DNA of 64,000 nucleotides from Bog-473 sp963843365 (GCA_963843365.1 CAWJKG010000003.1:186001-250000), one strand, 5' to 3'. Shown: positions 17,059-26,577, numbered from the stretch's first letter. Numbers and translations are program-made. Notes: generated from the sequence alone by a model not told the origin.

Positions 17059-17970
17059 GTGACGAGCGTGCTCGGCGACGCCGACCAGGAGCAGTGGGAG
17101 CAGGACGGCTGGTGCGTGGTGCGCAACCTGCTGCCGTCCGAGACGATCACCGCCGCCCGCGAGATTCTGCCCGGTTTGTTCCCGACGGCCGAGGAGTTCG
17201 CCGACGGCACGGATCCGGCGCGCAACGAGCCCTTCCGGATCGATTCGCACCGTGTAATGCCGCGGTTCCCCTTCGATGACGCCGTCCTCAACGACATCGT
17301 CGTGCACGACCTGATCATTGACCTCGCCGAGCAGCTCCTGGGCCTCGGCGATCTCCGTCTCTACCAGGCGATGCTGAGCGCCAAGTACGGGGAGGGTGCG
17401 CTGAGCGACGAACAACTGCTCCACGTCGACTACGGGAACCACACCCTCGTCGTGCCCCGCCACGAGCCCGGCTACCAACAGCTGGAGCTCTTCGTCTACT
17501 TGAGCGATGTCACCGAAGACACGGGGGCGACTCGCATGGTCTCCCGCCGGCTGACTCCCGACCTGCCGGTGGAGCGGACCTATCTGAGCCCGGCGGAGTA
17601 CGCCGGCCTGTACGAAGCCGAGGTTCCCGCCTCGGGGCCGGCGGGATCGATCCTGGCCTACCGTCCCGACGTCTACCACCGCGGCGTGCGCATGAGGGCG
17701 CCCCGGACGGCGCGCTTCATGCTGCACGTCTCGTACAAGCCGGCCGCGACGGACTGGCTGGGGTCCCACGCGTTGCCCAATGCCGGCGAGGACCTCTCGT
17801 GGTATCAGTTCGTGCAGCGTGCGAGCGAGCGCCAGCTCACCGTCCTCGGGTTCCCGGCACCCGGGCATCCCTACTGGACGGCACAGACCCTGGACGGTGT
17901 GGCCGCCCGCTATCCCATGCTCGACCTCGCGCCCTGGCGCGCCAAGGTGTCCCGTCCCGCCGACGGGTGA
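17059..17970 (+). CDS. Phytanoyl-CoA dioxygenase (PhyH) family protein
   Basis: A 303-residue Fe(II)/2-oxoglutarate-type oxygenase. The double-stranded beta-helix core has the HxD half of the metal site in 'LLHVDYGNH' and the distal His in 'YRPDVYHRGVRM', followed by an Arg that can hold 2-oxoglutarate. The N-terminus 'WEQDGWCVVRNLLP' is the typical PhyH opening. GTG 17059 is chosen because the frame upstream lacks coding character; GTG 17068 is possible. The GH13 enzyme starts 5 bp after its stop, so they are co-transcribed. Substrate is unknown; such proteins hydroxylate lipids, small metabolites or antibiotics. Confidence 0.82.
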   Translation: MTSVLGDADQEQWEQDGWCVVRNLLPSETITAAREILPGLFPTAEEFADGTDPARNEPFRIDSHRVMPRFPFDDAVLNDIVVHDLIIDLAEQLLGLGDLRLYQAMLSAKYGEGALSDEQLLHVDYGNHTLVVPRHEPGYQQLELFVYLSDVTEDTGATRMVSRRLTPDLPVERTYLSPAEYAGLYEAEVPASGPAGSILAYRPDVYHRGVRMRAPRTARFMLHVSYKPAATDWLGSHALPNAGEDLSWYQFVQRASERQLTVLGFPAPGHPYWTAQTLDGVAARYPMLDLAPWRAKVSRPADG

Positions 17971-17975
17971 GCGCC

Positions 17976-19559
17976 ATGACCGACGACCCATGGTGGAAGG
18001 CCGGGGTCCTTTACCAGATCTACCCGCGCTCCTTCGCCGACAGCAACGCGGACGGTGTCGGCGATATTCCGGGCATCATCGGGCATCTCGATCACCTGGC
18101 CTGGCTCGGTGTCGACGGGATCTGGTTGTCGCCGGTCACGATGTCGCCCAACGCCGACTGGGGCTACGACGTCTCCGACTTCTGCGCCGTCGCGCCCGAG
18201 TTCGGCACCCTGGAGGACTTCGATCGCCTGGTGACCGAGGCGTCCGGTCGGGGCATCCACATCCTGATGGACATCGTGCCCAACCACACCAGCGAGAACC
18301 ATCCCTGGTTCGTGGACAGCCGATCCTCGCGCACCGCGGCGCGGCGGGACTGGTACGTCTGGGCCGACGGCAAGGCGGATGGGGAGCCGCCGAACAATTG
18401 GGTGAGCAGTTTCGGCGGGTCGGGATGGACGCTCGACGGCACCACGGGCCAGTACTACTTCCACAACCACCTCCAGGAGCAGCCGGATCTGAACTGGTGG
18501 AACGAAGACGTGCGCGCCACGTTCGACGACATCTTCCGCTTCTGGTCCGACCGGGGGGTGGCGGGGTTCCGCATCGACGTGTGCAACGTGATCATCAAAG
18601 ACGCGCTGCTCCGCGACAACCCTCCGGCGACGGAAGACGACGACTTCGAGACACAGATGTTCGGCCAGCGCAGCGTGTACAACGCCAACCGCCCCGAAGT
18701 CCACGAGGTGATCAGGCGCTGGCGGAGGCTGGCAGACGGCTATGAGGAACCGAGGCTCTTGATCGGTGAGACGCCCGTCCCGGTGGACAAGCTGGCGGAG
18801 TTCTACGGTGACGGTTCGGACGAGCTCGGGCTCGCCTTCAATTTCAACTTCATCAGCGCGCCCTTCGAGGCGCCGTCCATGCGGGCCGTCGTGGAGGAGA
18901 CCGAGGCCGCGTTGCCGCAGGGTGCATGGCCGGCATGGACTGGCTCCAACCACGACATGTTCCGCTTCCCCACTCGCTGGGCCGGGGACGATCCCGCCAA
19001 GGTACGACTGGCGCTCCTCATGTTGCTCAGCCTCCGCGGTACCCCGGTCCTCTACCAAGGGGACGAAATCGGCATGGCCAACGTGCAGCTCGCCCCGGAG
19101 GACCTGCGCGATCCTCTTGGTGTGCGCTTCTACCCCTACTACGAGGGCCGCGACGCCGGCCGCACGCCCATGCAGTGGAGCGACCGCCCCGGGGGCGGAT
19201 TCACCGACGGCGCGCGGCCGTGGCTGCCACTCGGTGACCTGGCCCAGGCAAACGTGGCGGCGCAGCGGCAGGATCCGAACTCGCTCCTCACGCTCTGCCG
19301 CGATGTCATCGTGTTTCGGCGAGGCCACCCCGGGTTCAGCCTCGGCGCCACGTCGTCGCTGGACACCCCGCAGCAGGCGTGGGCCTGGTCGAGGGGGTCG
19401 AACCACACGGTGGCGCTCAACATGTCGCCCGAGGAGATCGTCTTGCCAGGACTCACCGGCACCATAGAGATCGGCACCGATCGCGCCCGCGATCTCGAGA
19501 CCGTCGGGGGTGACCTCCGGTTGGCTCCCTATGACGGGGTGATCCTGGCGCGGCCCTAG
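17976..19559 (+). CDS. GH13 alpha-glucosidase / oligo-1,6-glucosidase-like
   Basis: A 527-residue alpha-amylase-family enzyme. It opens with 'VLYQIYPRSFADSNADGVGDIPG', the region typical of oligo-1,6-glucosidase and trehalulose synthase. The conserved regions are 'DIVPNHTS', 'GFRIDVCN' with nucleophile Asp201, 'LIGETPV' with acid/base Glu265, and 'TGSNHD' with Asp327. There is no signal peptide, so it is cytoplasmic and probably hydrolyses short alpha-glucosides after uptake, although no transporter is nearby. It sits directly behind the PhyH gene. Confidence 0.88.
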   Translation: MTDDPWWKAGVLYQIYPRSFADSNADGVGDIPGIIGHLDHLAWLGVDGIWLSPVTMSPNADWGYDVSDFCAVAPEFGTLEDFDRLVTEASGRGIHILMDIVPNHTSENHPWFVDSRSSRTAARRDWYVWADGKADGEPPNNWVSSFGGSGWTLDGTTGQYYFHNHLQEQPDLNWWNEDVRATFDDIFRFWSDRGVAGFRIDVCNVIIKDALLRDNPPATEDDDFETQMFGQRSVYNANRPEVHEVIRRWRRLADGYEEPRLLIGETPVPVDKLAEFYGDGSDELGLAFNFNFISAPFEAPSMRAVVEETEAALPQGAWPAWTGSNHDMFRFPTRWAGDDPAKVRLALLMLLSLRGTPVLYQGDEIGMANVQLAPEDLRDPLGVRFYPYYEGRDAGRTPMQWSDRPGGGFTDGARPWLPLGDLAQANVAAQRQDPNSLLTLCRDVIVFRRGHPGFSLGATSSLDTPQQAWAWSRGSNHTVALNMSPEEIVLPGLTGTIEIGTDRARDLETVGGDLRLAPYDGVILARP

Positions 19560-19599
19560 GGTCGCACCGGACCGACAGGACAACGGAGGGAAGATCGGC

Positions 19600-20386
19600 A
19601 TGGGACGTCTCACGGACAAGGTCGCGATCGTGACAGGCGGTGGTGGAGGTATCGGCGGGGCCACCGCGCGGGCGCTCGCACGCGAGGATGCCTCGGTCCT
19701 GGTGGTCGACATCGACCAGTCCGCCGCCGAACGGGTCTCGGAGGGGATCACTGGGAGCGGAGGACAGCGCCCTGGCTTTTCAGGCCGATCTGTCCGACGA
19801 GGACCAGGTCGTGGCCACCGTGGCGGCCGCCGCGTCGCACTTCGGTGGCCTGCACGTGTTGCACAACAACGCGGCGCTCACCGACTCGGACTTCCTCACC
19901 CGCGACACCGCGGTGACCGACCTGTCCCTCGAGGTGTGGCAGCGAACTCTGGAGGTCAATCTCCAGAGCCAGATGCTGACGTGCAAGCACGCGGTCCCAG
20001 AGATGGTGCACGCCGGGGGAGGCTCCATCATCAACATGTCATCCGGTGCATCACTCAAGGGGGATCGCACCCGGACGGCGTACGGCGTCTCCAAGGCCGG
20101 GGTGAACGCGCTGTCGATGTACGTGGCGACGAGCCACGGGAAGCAGGGCATCCGGGTGAACACCATCCTCCCCGGTCTCATCATCACGGACGCCGTGAGG
20201 GCGCATCTGGAGGAGAAGATGGTGGAGAACCTCGGCAGGGCCGTGCTGACGCGCTCGGTGGGTCAGCCCGAGGACATCGCCGATGTGGTGGTCTTCCTCG
20301 CCTCAGACGAGTCCCGTTACATCACGGGGCAGATGATCGCCGTGGACGGCGGAATGGGAGCCCACGTCGGGCTCGGTGACGGTTGA
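19600..20386 (+). CDS. Short-chain dehydrogenase/reductase, frameshifted
   Basis: Starting at ATG 19600, the first 50 residues form the SDR cofactor site (IVTGGGGGIGGATARAL, then an acidic 'VVDIDQS' that favours NAD). At about 19752 one extra G in 'actgggagcgg' breaks the frame. The next frame continues with AEDSALAFQADLSDEDQV, 'LHNNAAL', the catalytic 'INMSSG' and 'YGVSKAG', and the C-terminal 'IDP/YITGQMIAVDGG'-type ending at 20386. The total of about 261 residues is normal for the family. Substrate is not evident. It is convergent with a second SDR. Confidence 0.78.
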
Positions 20387-20407
20387 GTCAGCGGCGGAGC
20401 CGACGAG

Positions 20408-21214
20408 TCAAGACGAGGGGCCCAGGACGTACTCGCCGCTCTCCGCGTGGTGGTACCAGCCGCTCGCGGCCTGCGTCCCGCCGTCGACGTGGATCGTCTG
20501 GCCCGTGATGTAGCTCGACATCTCGCTGGCCAGGAAGATGGCGGCACCCGCCATCTCGTCCACGTGCCCGGCCCTGCCCATGGGCACGGTGAGGCCGAAG
20601 CGACCGTTGGTGTCCGGTGCGATGGCTGCGATGCCCTCGGTCATGGTGATGTCGGGCGCCAGCGCGTTGACCCGGATGCCGTAGGGGGCCAGCTCCAGGG
20701 CTGCCGTCTTGGTGTAGTTGATGACGCCGGCCTTCGCCGCGGCGTAGGCGGCATAGCCCGGGGCGGCGCGCACGCCCTCAATGGACGTCACGCTCATGAT
20801 GCTGCCGCCGATCTTGCGCTCGACCATCACGCGGGCCACCCGTTGTGTGCACAGGATCACGTGCTTCAGGTTGGCGCGGTAGAGCGCGTCCCAGCCGTTC
20901 TCCGTCGTCTCGAGCAGCGGCGACGAGAACACCCCGCCTGCGTTGTTGACGAGGATGCTGACCGGGCCGAGCTCGGTGACCGTCTGCGCGAGGGCGCGGT
21001 CGACCTCGGCTGAGTCGCGGACGTCTGTCGGGATCGACAGGCCACTGACCTCCGCCGCCGCGGCGGCACACGTCTCGGGGTTCTTCTCCCAGATCGCCAC
21101 CTTCGCACCGAAGGCGGCGAACCCGTTGGCGATGCCTCTGCCGATACCGGAGCCGCCACCACTAACGACTGCGACGCGGTCTGTCAAGAGCACTGCGGTG
21201 GGATCGAGGGGCAC
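20408..21214 (-). CDS. Short-chain dehydrogenase/reductase
   Basis: An intact 268-residue classical SDR. The glycine-rich motif is VVSGGGSGIGRGIA, followed by 'IWEKN' with an acidic residue that favours NAD. The core shows LVNNAGG, catalytic Ser in 'SVTSIEG' and 'YAAYAAAKAG' with the YxxxK pair. The C-terminus 'SSYITGQTIHVDGGTQA' is standard. It resembles 3-oxoacyl-ACP-reductase-like and steroid- or cyclohexanol-dehydrogenase-like proteins, with no way to decide between them. It is divergent from the carboxymuconolactone decarboxylase-like gene. Confidence 0.85.
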   Translation of the reverse strand: MPLDPTAVLLTDRVAVVSGGGSGIGRGIANGFAAFGAKVAIWEKNPETCAAAAAEVSGLSIPTDVRDSAEVDRALAQTVTELGPVSILVNNAGGVFSSPLLETTENGWDALYRANLKHVILCTQRVARVMVERKIGGSIMSVTSIEGVRAAPGYAAYAAAKAGVINYTKTAALELAPYGIRVNALAPDITMTEGIAAIAPDTNGRFGLTVPMGRAGHVDEMAGAAIFLASEMSSYITGQTIHVDGGTQAASGWYHHAESGEYVLGPSS

Positions 21215-21292
21215 AGGGCGACGTTACAGTAGGCACGACACCACAGGAACGAGATCGCCCGGGGACAGGCCCGGGGGAGGACGGGGGTTTCC

Positions 21293-21886
21293 ATGCCGAG
21301 GATCGAACCGATTCCGTTTGAGGAGATGACGCCGGAGGTTCGCAGCATCATCGAGGAGGGGGTGGCCGCGGGGACGTACGCCACACCGATACCGCTGCAG
21401 ATCTTCGCCTACAAAACGTCGCAGATCATGATGGTCAACATGGCGCGGCAGGGGTATGGGAAGAATACCCTGCTCGGCGGGCGCATCACGGAGCTGCTGC
21501 GCATCCGCAGTGCCCAGCTCGGTGAGTGCCAGCCCTGCAGCCAGTCGAGGAAGCACGACTCGATCTCGGACGAGGACGTCGCGTGCCTCATCGCGCCCGG
21601 CCACGGCGGCGACCTGACCGAGCAGGAGCGCCTGGCGGTGGAGTTCCTGGACCTCCTGTCGGCCGACCACCACGCCATAGACGACGAGACCTACCGCAAG
21701 CTGGGCGAGCACTTCACGTCGGCCCAGATCGTCGAGTTGGGGTTCGCTTGTGCCAATGCCATGGGGTTGCACCGCTTCCTCCACACCCTGGACCTGTACG
21801 GGACGGGTGAGCCCGTGATCCCCTACAGCCCGGACCAGGTCGACAGCGCCAAGCCGGACGAATCGCTGCTGCAGGAAACGGCATGA
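21293..21886 (+). CDS. Carboxymuconolactone decarboxylase-like (AhpD-fold) protein
   Basis: A 197-residue helical protein. The segment 'ITELLRIRSAQLGECQPCSQSRKHDSISDEDVACL' carries the CxxC pair (ECQPC) and nearby His seen in AhpD/CMD-fold proteins, where the cysteines can act as a peroxidase or disulfide reductase. 'LTEQERLAVEFLDLLSADHHAIDDETY' completes the fold. Whether it decarboxylates or reduces peroxides cannot be told. The epimerase start overlaps its stop (ATGA), so the two are coupled. Confidence 0.8.
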   Translation: MPRIEPIPFEEMTPEVRSIIEEGVAAGTYATPIPLQIFAYKTSQIMMVNMARQGYGKNTLLGGRITELLRIRSAQLGECQPCSQSRKHDSISDEDVACLIAPGHGGDLTEQERLAVEFLDLLSADHHAIDDETYRKLGEHFTSAQIVELGFACANAMGLHRFLHTLDLYGTGEPVIPYSPDQVDSAKPDESLLQETA

Positions 21887-22881
21887 GCCAGACGGTCCTG
21901 GTGACCGGCGCCACCGGCCTGGCTGGCGCCAACATCTGCAAGCTCCTCACCGATCGGGGAGACCACGTCCGAGCGCTGGCCCGGGAGACGGCGGACACGG
22001 CGCCGCTGGCTGCCTTCGGGGTCGAGATCGTGACGGGTGACGTCACCGACGCCGACGCCGTCCTGCGCGCGGCTCGTGGGGCGGATTCCGCCATCCACTG
22101 TGCGGCGCTGCTCGGTGGGGCCAGCCAGAACCTGGCCGACTTCGAGGCCGTCAACATCAACGGGACCAAGAACGTCCTGGACGCTGCCGAGGCCGTCGAT
22201 CTGGGTCGAGTGGTGGCTGTGAGCACCGGCACCTTCTTCGACACTGCGGGAGGGCTCGACCGCGAGGACGCCCCGGTGACCAAAGAGCCGAGCTCGGATC
22301 CCTACACCATCACAAAAATGGCAGCCTTTCTCGATGCCATGGCGCGGGCCGAGAAGGGTCGAGATGTGGTGAGCACGCACCCCGGGGCCATCTTCGGGCC
22401 GTCTCCCGTGGTGAGCAATGCCCTGGGGACGACGAGCTTCAACCGTGTGCTGCTCTCCGCCGCCCGCGGGCGCATCGAGCGCTACCTGAAGTTTCCGGTC
22501 AGTTGGGTCTACGGCGAGGACATCGCCCGGGGCTGCATCCTGGCGCTCGACAAGGGCGTCTCCGGTGAGCGCTACATGCTCGACGGCCGGCCTGAGGACG
22601 TGGTCAGCATCGCCAACGCGTGCAACCGCATGGGCCAGCTGGCGGGTGTCGACCACGAGGTGGTCGACATCGAGCCCTCGGACGATCCTGAGCTGGCCAA
22701 AGTGTTCGGGCCGACCCTGGTCGCCATCGCGGAGAAAGCGGCGAAGGCGCGACCGGACCGGCGCAAGCTGGAGGACTCGAAGACGTACAAGCGACTGGGC
22801 TACAGCCCGATCAGTCTCGATGAGGGTCTGGCCTCGACGCTGGACTGGTTCCGCGCCGTCGGTAAGGTCGACAGCCGCTGA
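21883..22881 (+). CDS. NAD-dependent epimerase/dehydratase family protein
   Basis: A 332-residue extended SDR. The cofactor loop is VTGATGLAGANICKLL. The core has 'VNINGTKNVLDAAEA', 'VSTGTFFDTAGG', and 'DPYTITKMAAF', whose Tyr and Lys form a YxxxK pair. It resembles dihydroflavonol-4-reductase/cinnamoyl-CoA-reductase-like or 3-beta-hydroxysteroid-dehydrogenase-like proteins more than nucleotide-sugar epimerases. Substrate is unknown. It is the last gene before the composition change and the polysaccharide locus. Confidence 0.83.
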   Translation: MSQTVLVTGATGLAGANICKLLTDRGDHVRALARETADTAPLAAFGVEIVTGDVTDADAVLRAARGADSAIHCAALLGGASQNLADFEAVNINGTKNVLDAAEAVDLGRVVAVSTGTFFDTAGGLDREDAPVTKEPSSDPYTITKMAAFLDAMARAEKGRDVVSTHPGAIFGPSPVVSNALGTTSFNRVLLSAARGRIERYLKFPVSWVYGEDIARGCILALDKGVSGERYMLDGRPEDVVSIANACNRMGQLAGVDHEVVDIEPSDDPELAKVFGPTLVAIAEKAAKARPDRRKLEDSKTYKRLGYSPISLDEGLASTLDWFRAVGKVDSR

Positions 22882-23458
22882 CTCGCTCGAAGGGCGTCGG
22901 CTGTCCTTCGAGCGGATCATCACGACGGAGCAGCTCGCGTGGCTCTTGCATTCCTGTCTGACCGAGCTCAAGCGGGGTCCCGCGAAGCCGCCACGTCCAC
23001 GGGACTCGTGCACGAACAGGTCCGCATCCTCGGACGCATGGATCGAGAAGTCCCACTGCGGCTTGGTTTTCCGCTGGAAGCAGGTGATTCTTCCGTCGTG
23101 GTACTCCGGCTGAGATTTCGTCCCGCTCACCGCCGTTTCGGTCACTGCTGCAGTGTGTTCGCATCGGCAGGTGACATTCAACGAATTGTGTGTCAGAGAG
23201 GCGATCGGCGAATGAATTCCTCGTGGCATGAGTCCACCGAGGTCAGTTTCGCTCTTGCGGATGGCTGGCTGTGCCGAGTGGCCACGGCGTCGAATCGCCC
23301 TCATCGCTCCACTCGGGGGAGCCTTGAACGAAGAGGTGGAACGAACCGATAAGTTGGCGCGAGCCGGGTCACGTACGACCGCTCACGTCAGTCACGAGTC
23401 GTGGCGGCACGTGGCCCGGAGCTGGCTTTGCCAATGTCCCGTCGGAGCGAGAGCGGTG
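22882..23458. other. Intergenic region at the edge of the polysaccharide locus
   Basis: No gene is called with confidence. One reading frame on the minus strand (GTG 23145 down to about 22,900) has strongly G/C-ending codons and reads like protein ('YHDGRITCFQRKTKPQWDF', 'DADLFVHESRGRGGFAG'). It has no stop until deep inside the epimerase antisense, so it may be a small frameshifted gene or a remnant. No transposase, tRNA or inverted-repeat boundary was seen. Confidence 0.3.
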
Positions 23459-24460
23459 CTACGCCCCGGCAACCTGGCCGGAGCGCCACGACGGACCGGC
23501 CGAGGGCGATCCCAGATCAGAGCTTGGGCCAGCAACGACCTTTTCCACCTTCAGATTCGTCGGAATCCCTGCAGCGATGTCCACGCTCTCTTCGATGCGG
23601 TTCCTTCTTGCGCGACTCGCAAGCCACAAAGCAAGGTACTTGTAGCACTCGCTTCGTTCTGCTGATGTGAGCGGTGCCCGACGGATAGCCCTCACGTACC
23701 CCCAGAGATACTCGGCATAGAGCCGGGCCTTCGGGTGCCGTATCGGATCCGCCCGCCGAGGATCCATGTTCGCGCAACGGGAGCGCATTGTTGTGCACGC
23801 ACGCTCGGCTTGCTGTGGGTGGTCTCGACGGAAGTAGAGCCACTCCGGAATTTGGATAAATGGCCCGTGCAGGCAAAGCGCAGCTACGACCGGATGTTCT
23901 GCATGGTGGTAGCTGTCCTGAGGCAGGACGCGTCGGAGTATGTTCGTCCGGATGACCGCGTAGATGTCGTCGCCACCGCTTCCGGAGAGATAGCTGCGAA
24001 ACCGCTCGGGGGCTGTGGCTGCATCAGTTGCGAGCGGATACCGCGGCGCAGCGAAGACAACGTCTGCCTCGTCAATGGACGCAGACCAGGAGTGGGCAAG
24101 AACAGACCCTGGGTGCTCATCGAGCGTTTCCACACAACGGCCGAGAAGGTCTCTGGCATAGAGGTCGTCATAGGATGCCCACTTGAAAAACTCTCCACGG
24201 GCCACCTCGACGACATAGTTGTGATTCGGCGACGATCCGATGTTGCATGGCTGGCGGTGATACCGAATCCGTGGATCGCGGCTTTCATAGTCTCGGCAGA
24301 TCTCCGAGGTCTCGTCACTTGAGGCGTTGTCAGAAATGATCAGCTCGAAGTCCTCATAACTCTGTCCGAGCAGCGCGTCGAGGGATTTCATCAGATATCG
24401 ATCCCCGTTGTAGACGGGAAGCCCGATACTCAACCGAGGTGCCGAGCTCATTGAGGCCAT
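23459..24460 (-). CDS. Family 2 glycosyltransferase
   Basis: About 333 residues. The GT-A fold is clear: 'LSIGLPVYNGDRYLMKSLDALLGQSYEDFELIISDNASSDET' at the N-terminus, then 'YVVEVARGEFFKWASYDD' in place of the DxD region, and 'YHHAEHPVV' in the middle. It transfers a sugar from a nucleotide donor to a growing glycan on the cytoplasmic side. ATG 24460 is used; ATG 24451 is equally possible. It is the last gene of a minus-strand sugar-modification operon, separated from the next gene upstream by 214 bp that hold no gene. Confidence 0.82.
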   Translation of the reverse strand: MASMSSAPRLSIGLPVYNGDRYLMKSLDALLGQSYEDFELIISDNASSDETSEICRDYESRDPRIRYHRQPCNIGSSPNHNYVVEVARGEFFKWASYDDLYARDLLGRCVETLDEHPGSVLAHSWSASIDEADVVFAAPRYPLATDAATAPERFRSYLSGSGGDDIYAVIRTNILRRVLPQDSYHHAEHPVVAALCLHGPFIQIPEWLYFRRDHPQQAERACTTMRSRCANMDPRRADPIRHPKARLYAEYLWGYVRAIRRAPLTSAERSECYKYLALWLASRARRNRIEESVDIAAGIPTNLKVEKVVAGPSSDLGSPSAGPSWRSGQVAGA

Positions 24461-24674
24461 CCCATGTGTAACGGTCCGAACATGCCGGAGCAGTTGCCGA
24501 TCGGGCTTGCCTGTGCAGTGTCTGTACGACAGTAGTATCCGACTGCCGGGACAGGCGGGGGCGAAACGCTGCCGGTCATTGTCATATGCCTTTTGGTCGA
24601 TTTGCAGCTCCAACCAGAGCCGGTGAGTAAGAAGGAGGAGCCCCCAGCGGTGATACGTGCTGTCGTTGAGGCCG

Positions 24675-25223
24675 TCATCGGAGGGCGACTATGGCAGCTT
24701 CAAGGGAGAGGGCATCTCGGTCGCGCGGAGACAGGATGCCAACGGAGATAGGCCACGGAATGGCCAATTCTGGAGCGTCGAATCGAATGGCAACGTCTTC
24801 TGCGGGATCGTGAGGCCGGTCGATACGATAGGAAACATCGGCAGTATCTGTCAGTGCCTGAAATCCATGGGCGCATCCCCTGGGAATGTAGAGGGACACT
24901 TGGCTGTCGCCCTCCAATTCGAAACTCTGCCAGTTCCGGTATGTTGGCGAGTCTCGGCGTAGGTCCACGACCACGTCGTAGACCGCTCCAGCCGAGCACC
25001 GCACAAGCTTTGTCTCTCCCGCCCCGCTTCGGACGTGCAGGCCGCGCACCACACCGCGGACGGACCGGGAGATACTGTCTTGAGCAAAACCGTTCGGATC
25101 TATTCCGGCGGAGCGCGCGATGGCAGCATCGAAGGTGCGGCAAAAGAATCCTCGTTCGTCGACGATGGGGCTGGGCTCGAACAAGAGTACGTCCTCGATG
25201 TTGTCTGCTGGCCGAACGTTCAC
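24675..25223 (-). CDS. dTDP-4-dehydrorhamnose 3,5-epimerase-like protein
   Basis: A cupin-fold protein of 182 residues from GTG 25223. It shows 'DERGFFCRTFD', 'SVRGVVRGLHVRSGAGETKLVRC', 'VVVDLRRDSPTYRNW', 'YIPRGCAHGFQALTD' and 'ELAIPWP', the RmlC order. The catalytic His is in RGLH, and the Tyr of 'VSYRID' is kept, but the second Tyr normally found a few residues later is replaced by His ('RPHDP'). RGLH is followed by Val-Arg rather than Tyr-Gln. It may epimerise only one position or a different NDP-sugar. An upstream ATG at 25340 would overlap the pyruvyl transferase. Confidence 0.78.
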   Translation of the reverse strand: MNVRPADNIEDVLLFEPSPIVDERGFFCRTFDAAIARSAGIDPNGFAQDSISRSVRGVVRGLHVRSGAGETKLVRCSAGAVYDVVVDLRRDSPTYRNWQSFELEGDSQVSLYIPRGCAHGFQALTDTADVSYRIDRPHDPAEDVAIRFDAPELAIPWPISVGILSPRDRDALSLEAAIVALR

Positions 25224-25275
25224 GTGCTCTGCCCATCTGCCGCCGTAGGACGATCGTGCGCGTCCCGGGTCACTG

Positions 25276-26577
25276 TCATAGTGCTGCGCTCTGCGCGACC
25301 GTGGACGACGCGATGTCTCGAGAGTCCTGGGATGCATCACCGGAAGTCATCAGGATGGCCAGGTCCTCGAACTGGCTCTCTGCTTCGCGCTGCCTGCACC
25401 GCAGGTGTCTCCGGAGGATCGTTTTCACTTCGTTCGATCGACTGTTCAACTCGACAAACCGCTCTATCAAATCGAGCGCACTCACCGATCGAGCCGAGAG
25501 GGCGAACTCCGGCACGCCCATATCGCTCATCAGAAGGTCGTGCTTCAACGAATACCCCACCGAGATCGTCGGCTTCGACAGTCGCAAACCCGAGATGACG
25601 TTGTGGTAACGGGTTCCGATCACGAACCCGACCGGCCCGATCTCTTCGAAGAGTTCACCTAATGACGAAACAGGGTGTGTGGCGATCACTCCGGGCGGCA
25701 GCGATGGTCGACGCACTCCTATTTCCGACATGACCGAAGCGATAGCGGAATAGTCCTTCGAGTCGTCTCCGGAGAGCATCCGAACTCTGTAGCCATGGTC
25801 CACCAACCAGCAAATGAACTGCGTCATTGCGTCGATGTAGTCCCGATAGAGCTTCCGACCGTCGCGTCGGCCGTCTCCGGCGCCAAAGTATGACATGACC
25901 CCGACTCCGACCAGCCTTGGATCGTCGCCTGTCGGTTGGGGCGAGGGCAACGAAAAGGCGAGGTCGGTGTAGACGGGGTCGTGCCTCGCGAAGCTGCCCG
26001 CCTGCTGCATGACATCCCAGGACACTCTGTCTCGGTAGGACCGGTAATGGGCGAGGTGTGCCGCTCCGTTCCGTAACCAGCGGGTCGGTCGTGGCTTGAT
26101 GGTGCTGGCGCCAACCGAGAGCAGCGCAACTTTGGTGCGCGAGAGCCTTCCCGATGCGGACAGCAAGAACATGGCATAGGGCACTCCAGTGGCTCGCATG
26201 GGGAGCGAGTTCTCGAGTACGCCTGCGCCAGCAATGACGACAAGATCATGGCGCCTTACCCAAGAGAATGTTCGCCAGACGTCGAGGAACTTTCCTAGGG
26301 CCCAGAAGGCCCGTGCGCCCAGGCGGGTCGAGCGAGTCTCACGCATGGTGGACCAGTTGAGGGGAATCGCGGAAACGCCGTATTGCGCTCTCATCCGATC
26401 CGGACCCATACACATTGCGTCGACTATGGCGTGTGGATAGCTCGCGCGGACACGGGTGAGGACGGCCTCGAAGGACCCGTCGTTCCCGAGATTGCCGGAT
26501 CCCAACAGACCGAAGAACCCTATCCTCGGCCCTTCTGCCGCCGGTTCGGGACTATCAAGTCCGAAGCGTTTGCGCAT
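25276..26577 (-). CDS. Polysaccharide pyruvyl transferase family protein
   Basis: A 433-residue protein with the family opening 'RIGFFGLLGSGNLGNDGSFEAVL', the central 'DLVVIAGAGVLENS', and the C-terminal 'GFVIGTRYHNVISGLRLSKPTISVGYSLKHDLLMSDMG', in which Arg and His bind the donor. Enzymes of this type (CsaB, WcaK, ExoV) add a pyruvate ketal from phosphoenolpyruvate to sugars, giving the polymer negative charge. It is part of the minus-strand sugar operon and lies 18 bp downstream of the epimerase gene. Confidence 0.85.
   Translation of the reverse strand: MRKRFGLDSPEPAAEGPRIGFFGLLGSGNLGNDGSFEAVLTRVRASYPHAIVDAMCMGPDRMRAQYGVSAIPLNWSTMRETRSTRLGARAFWALGKFLDVWRTFSWVRRHDLVVIAGAGVLENSLPMRATGVPYAMFLLSASGRLSRTKVALLSVGASTIKPRPTRWLRNGAAHLAHYRSYRDRVSWDVMQQAGSFARHDPVYTDLAFSLPSPQPTGDDPRLVGVGVMSYFGAGDGRRDGRKLYRDYIDAMTQFICWLVDHGYRVRMLSGDDSKDYSAIASVMSEIGVRRPSLPPGVIATHPVSSLGELFEEIGPVGFVIGTRYHNVISGLRLSKPTISVGYSLKHDLLMSDMGVPEFALSARSVSALDLIERFVELNSRSNEVKTILRRHLRCRQREAESQFEDLAILMTSGDASQDSRDIASSTVAQSAAL

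Noticed and set aside
21823..23304. 493-residue minus-strand open frame across the epimerase
   Set aside because: Most of it is antisense to a well-supported NAD epimerase. Only its first 85 or so codons, in the intergenic part, look protein-like.
23430..23520. SAM riboswitch, because of the 'ccccggcaacctgg' string
   Set aside because: The string lies in the 3' end of the GT2 coding sequence in antisense. The other conserved riboswitch segments and a downstream methionine gene are absent.
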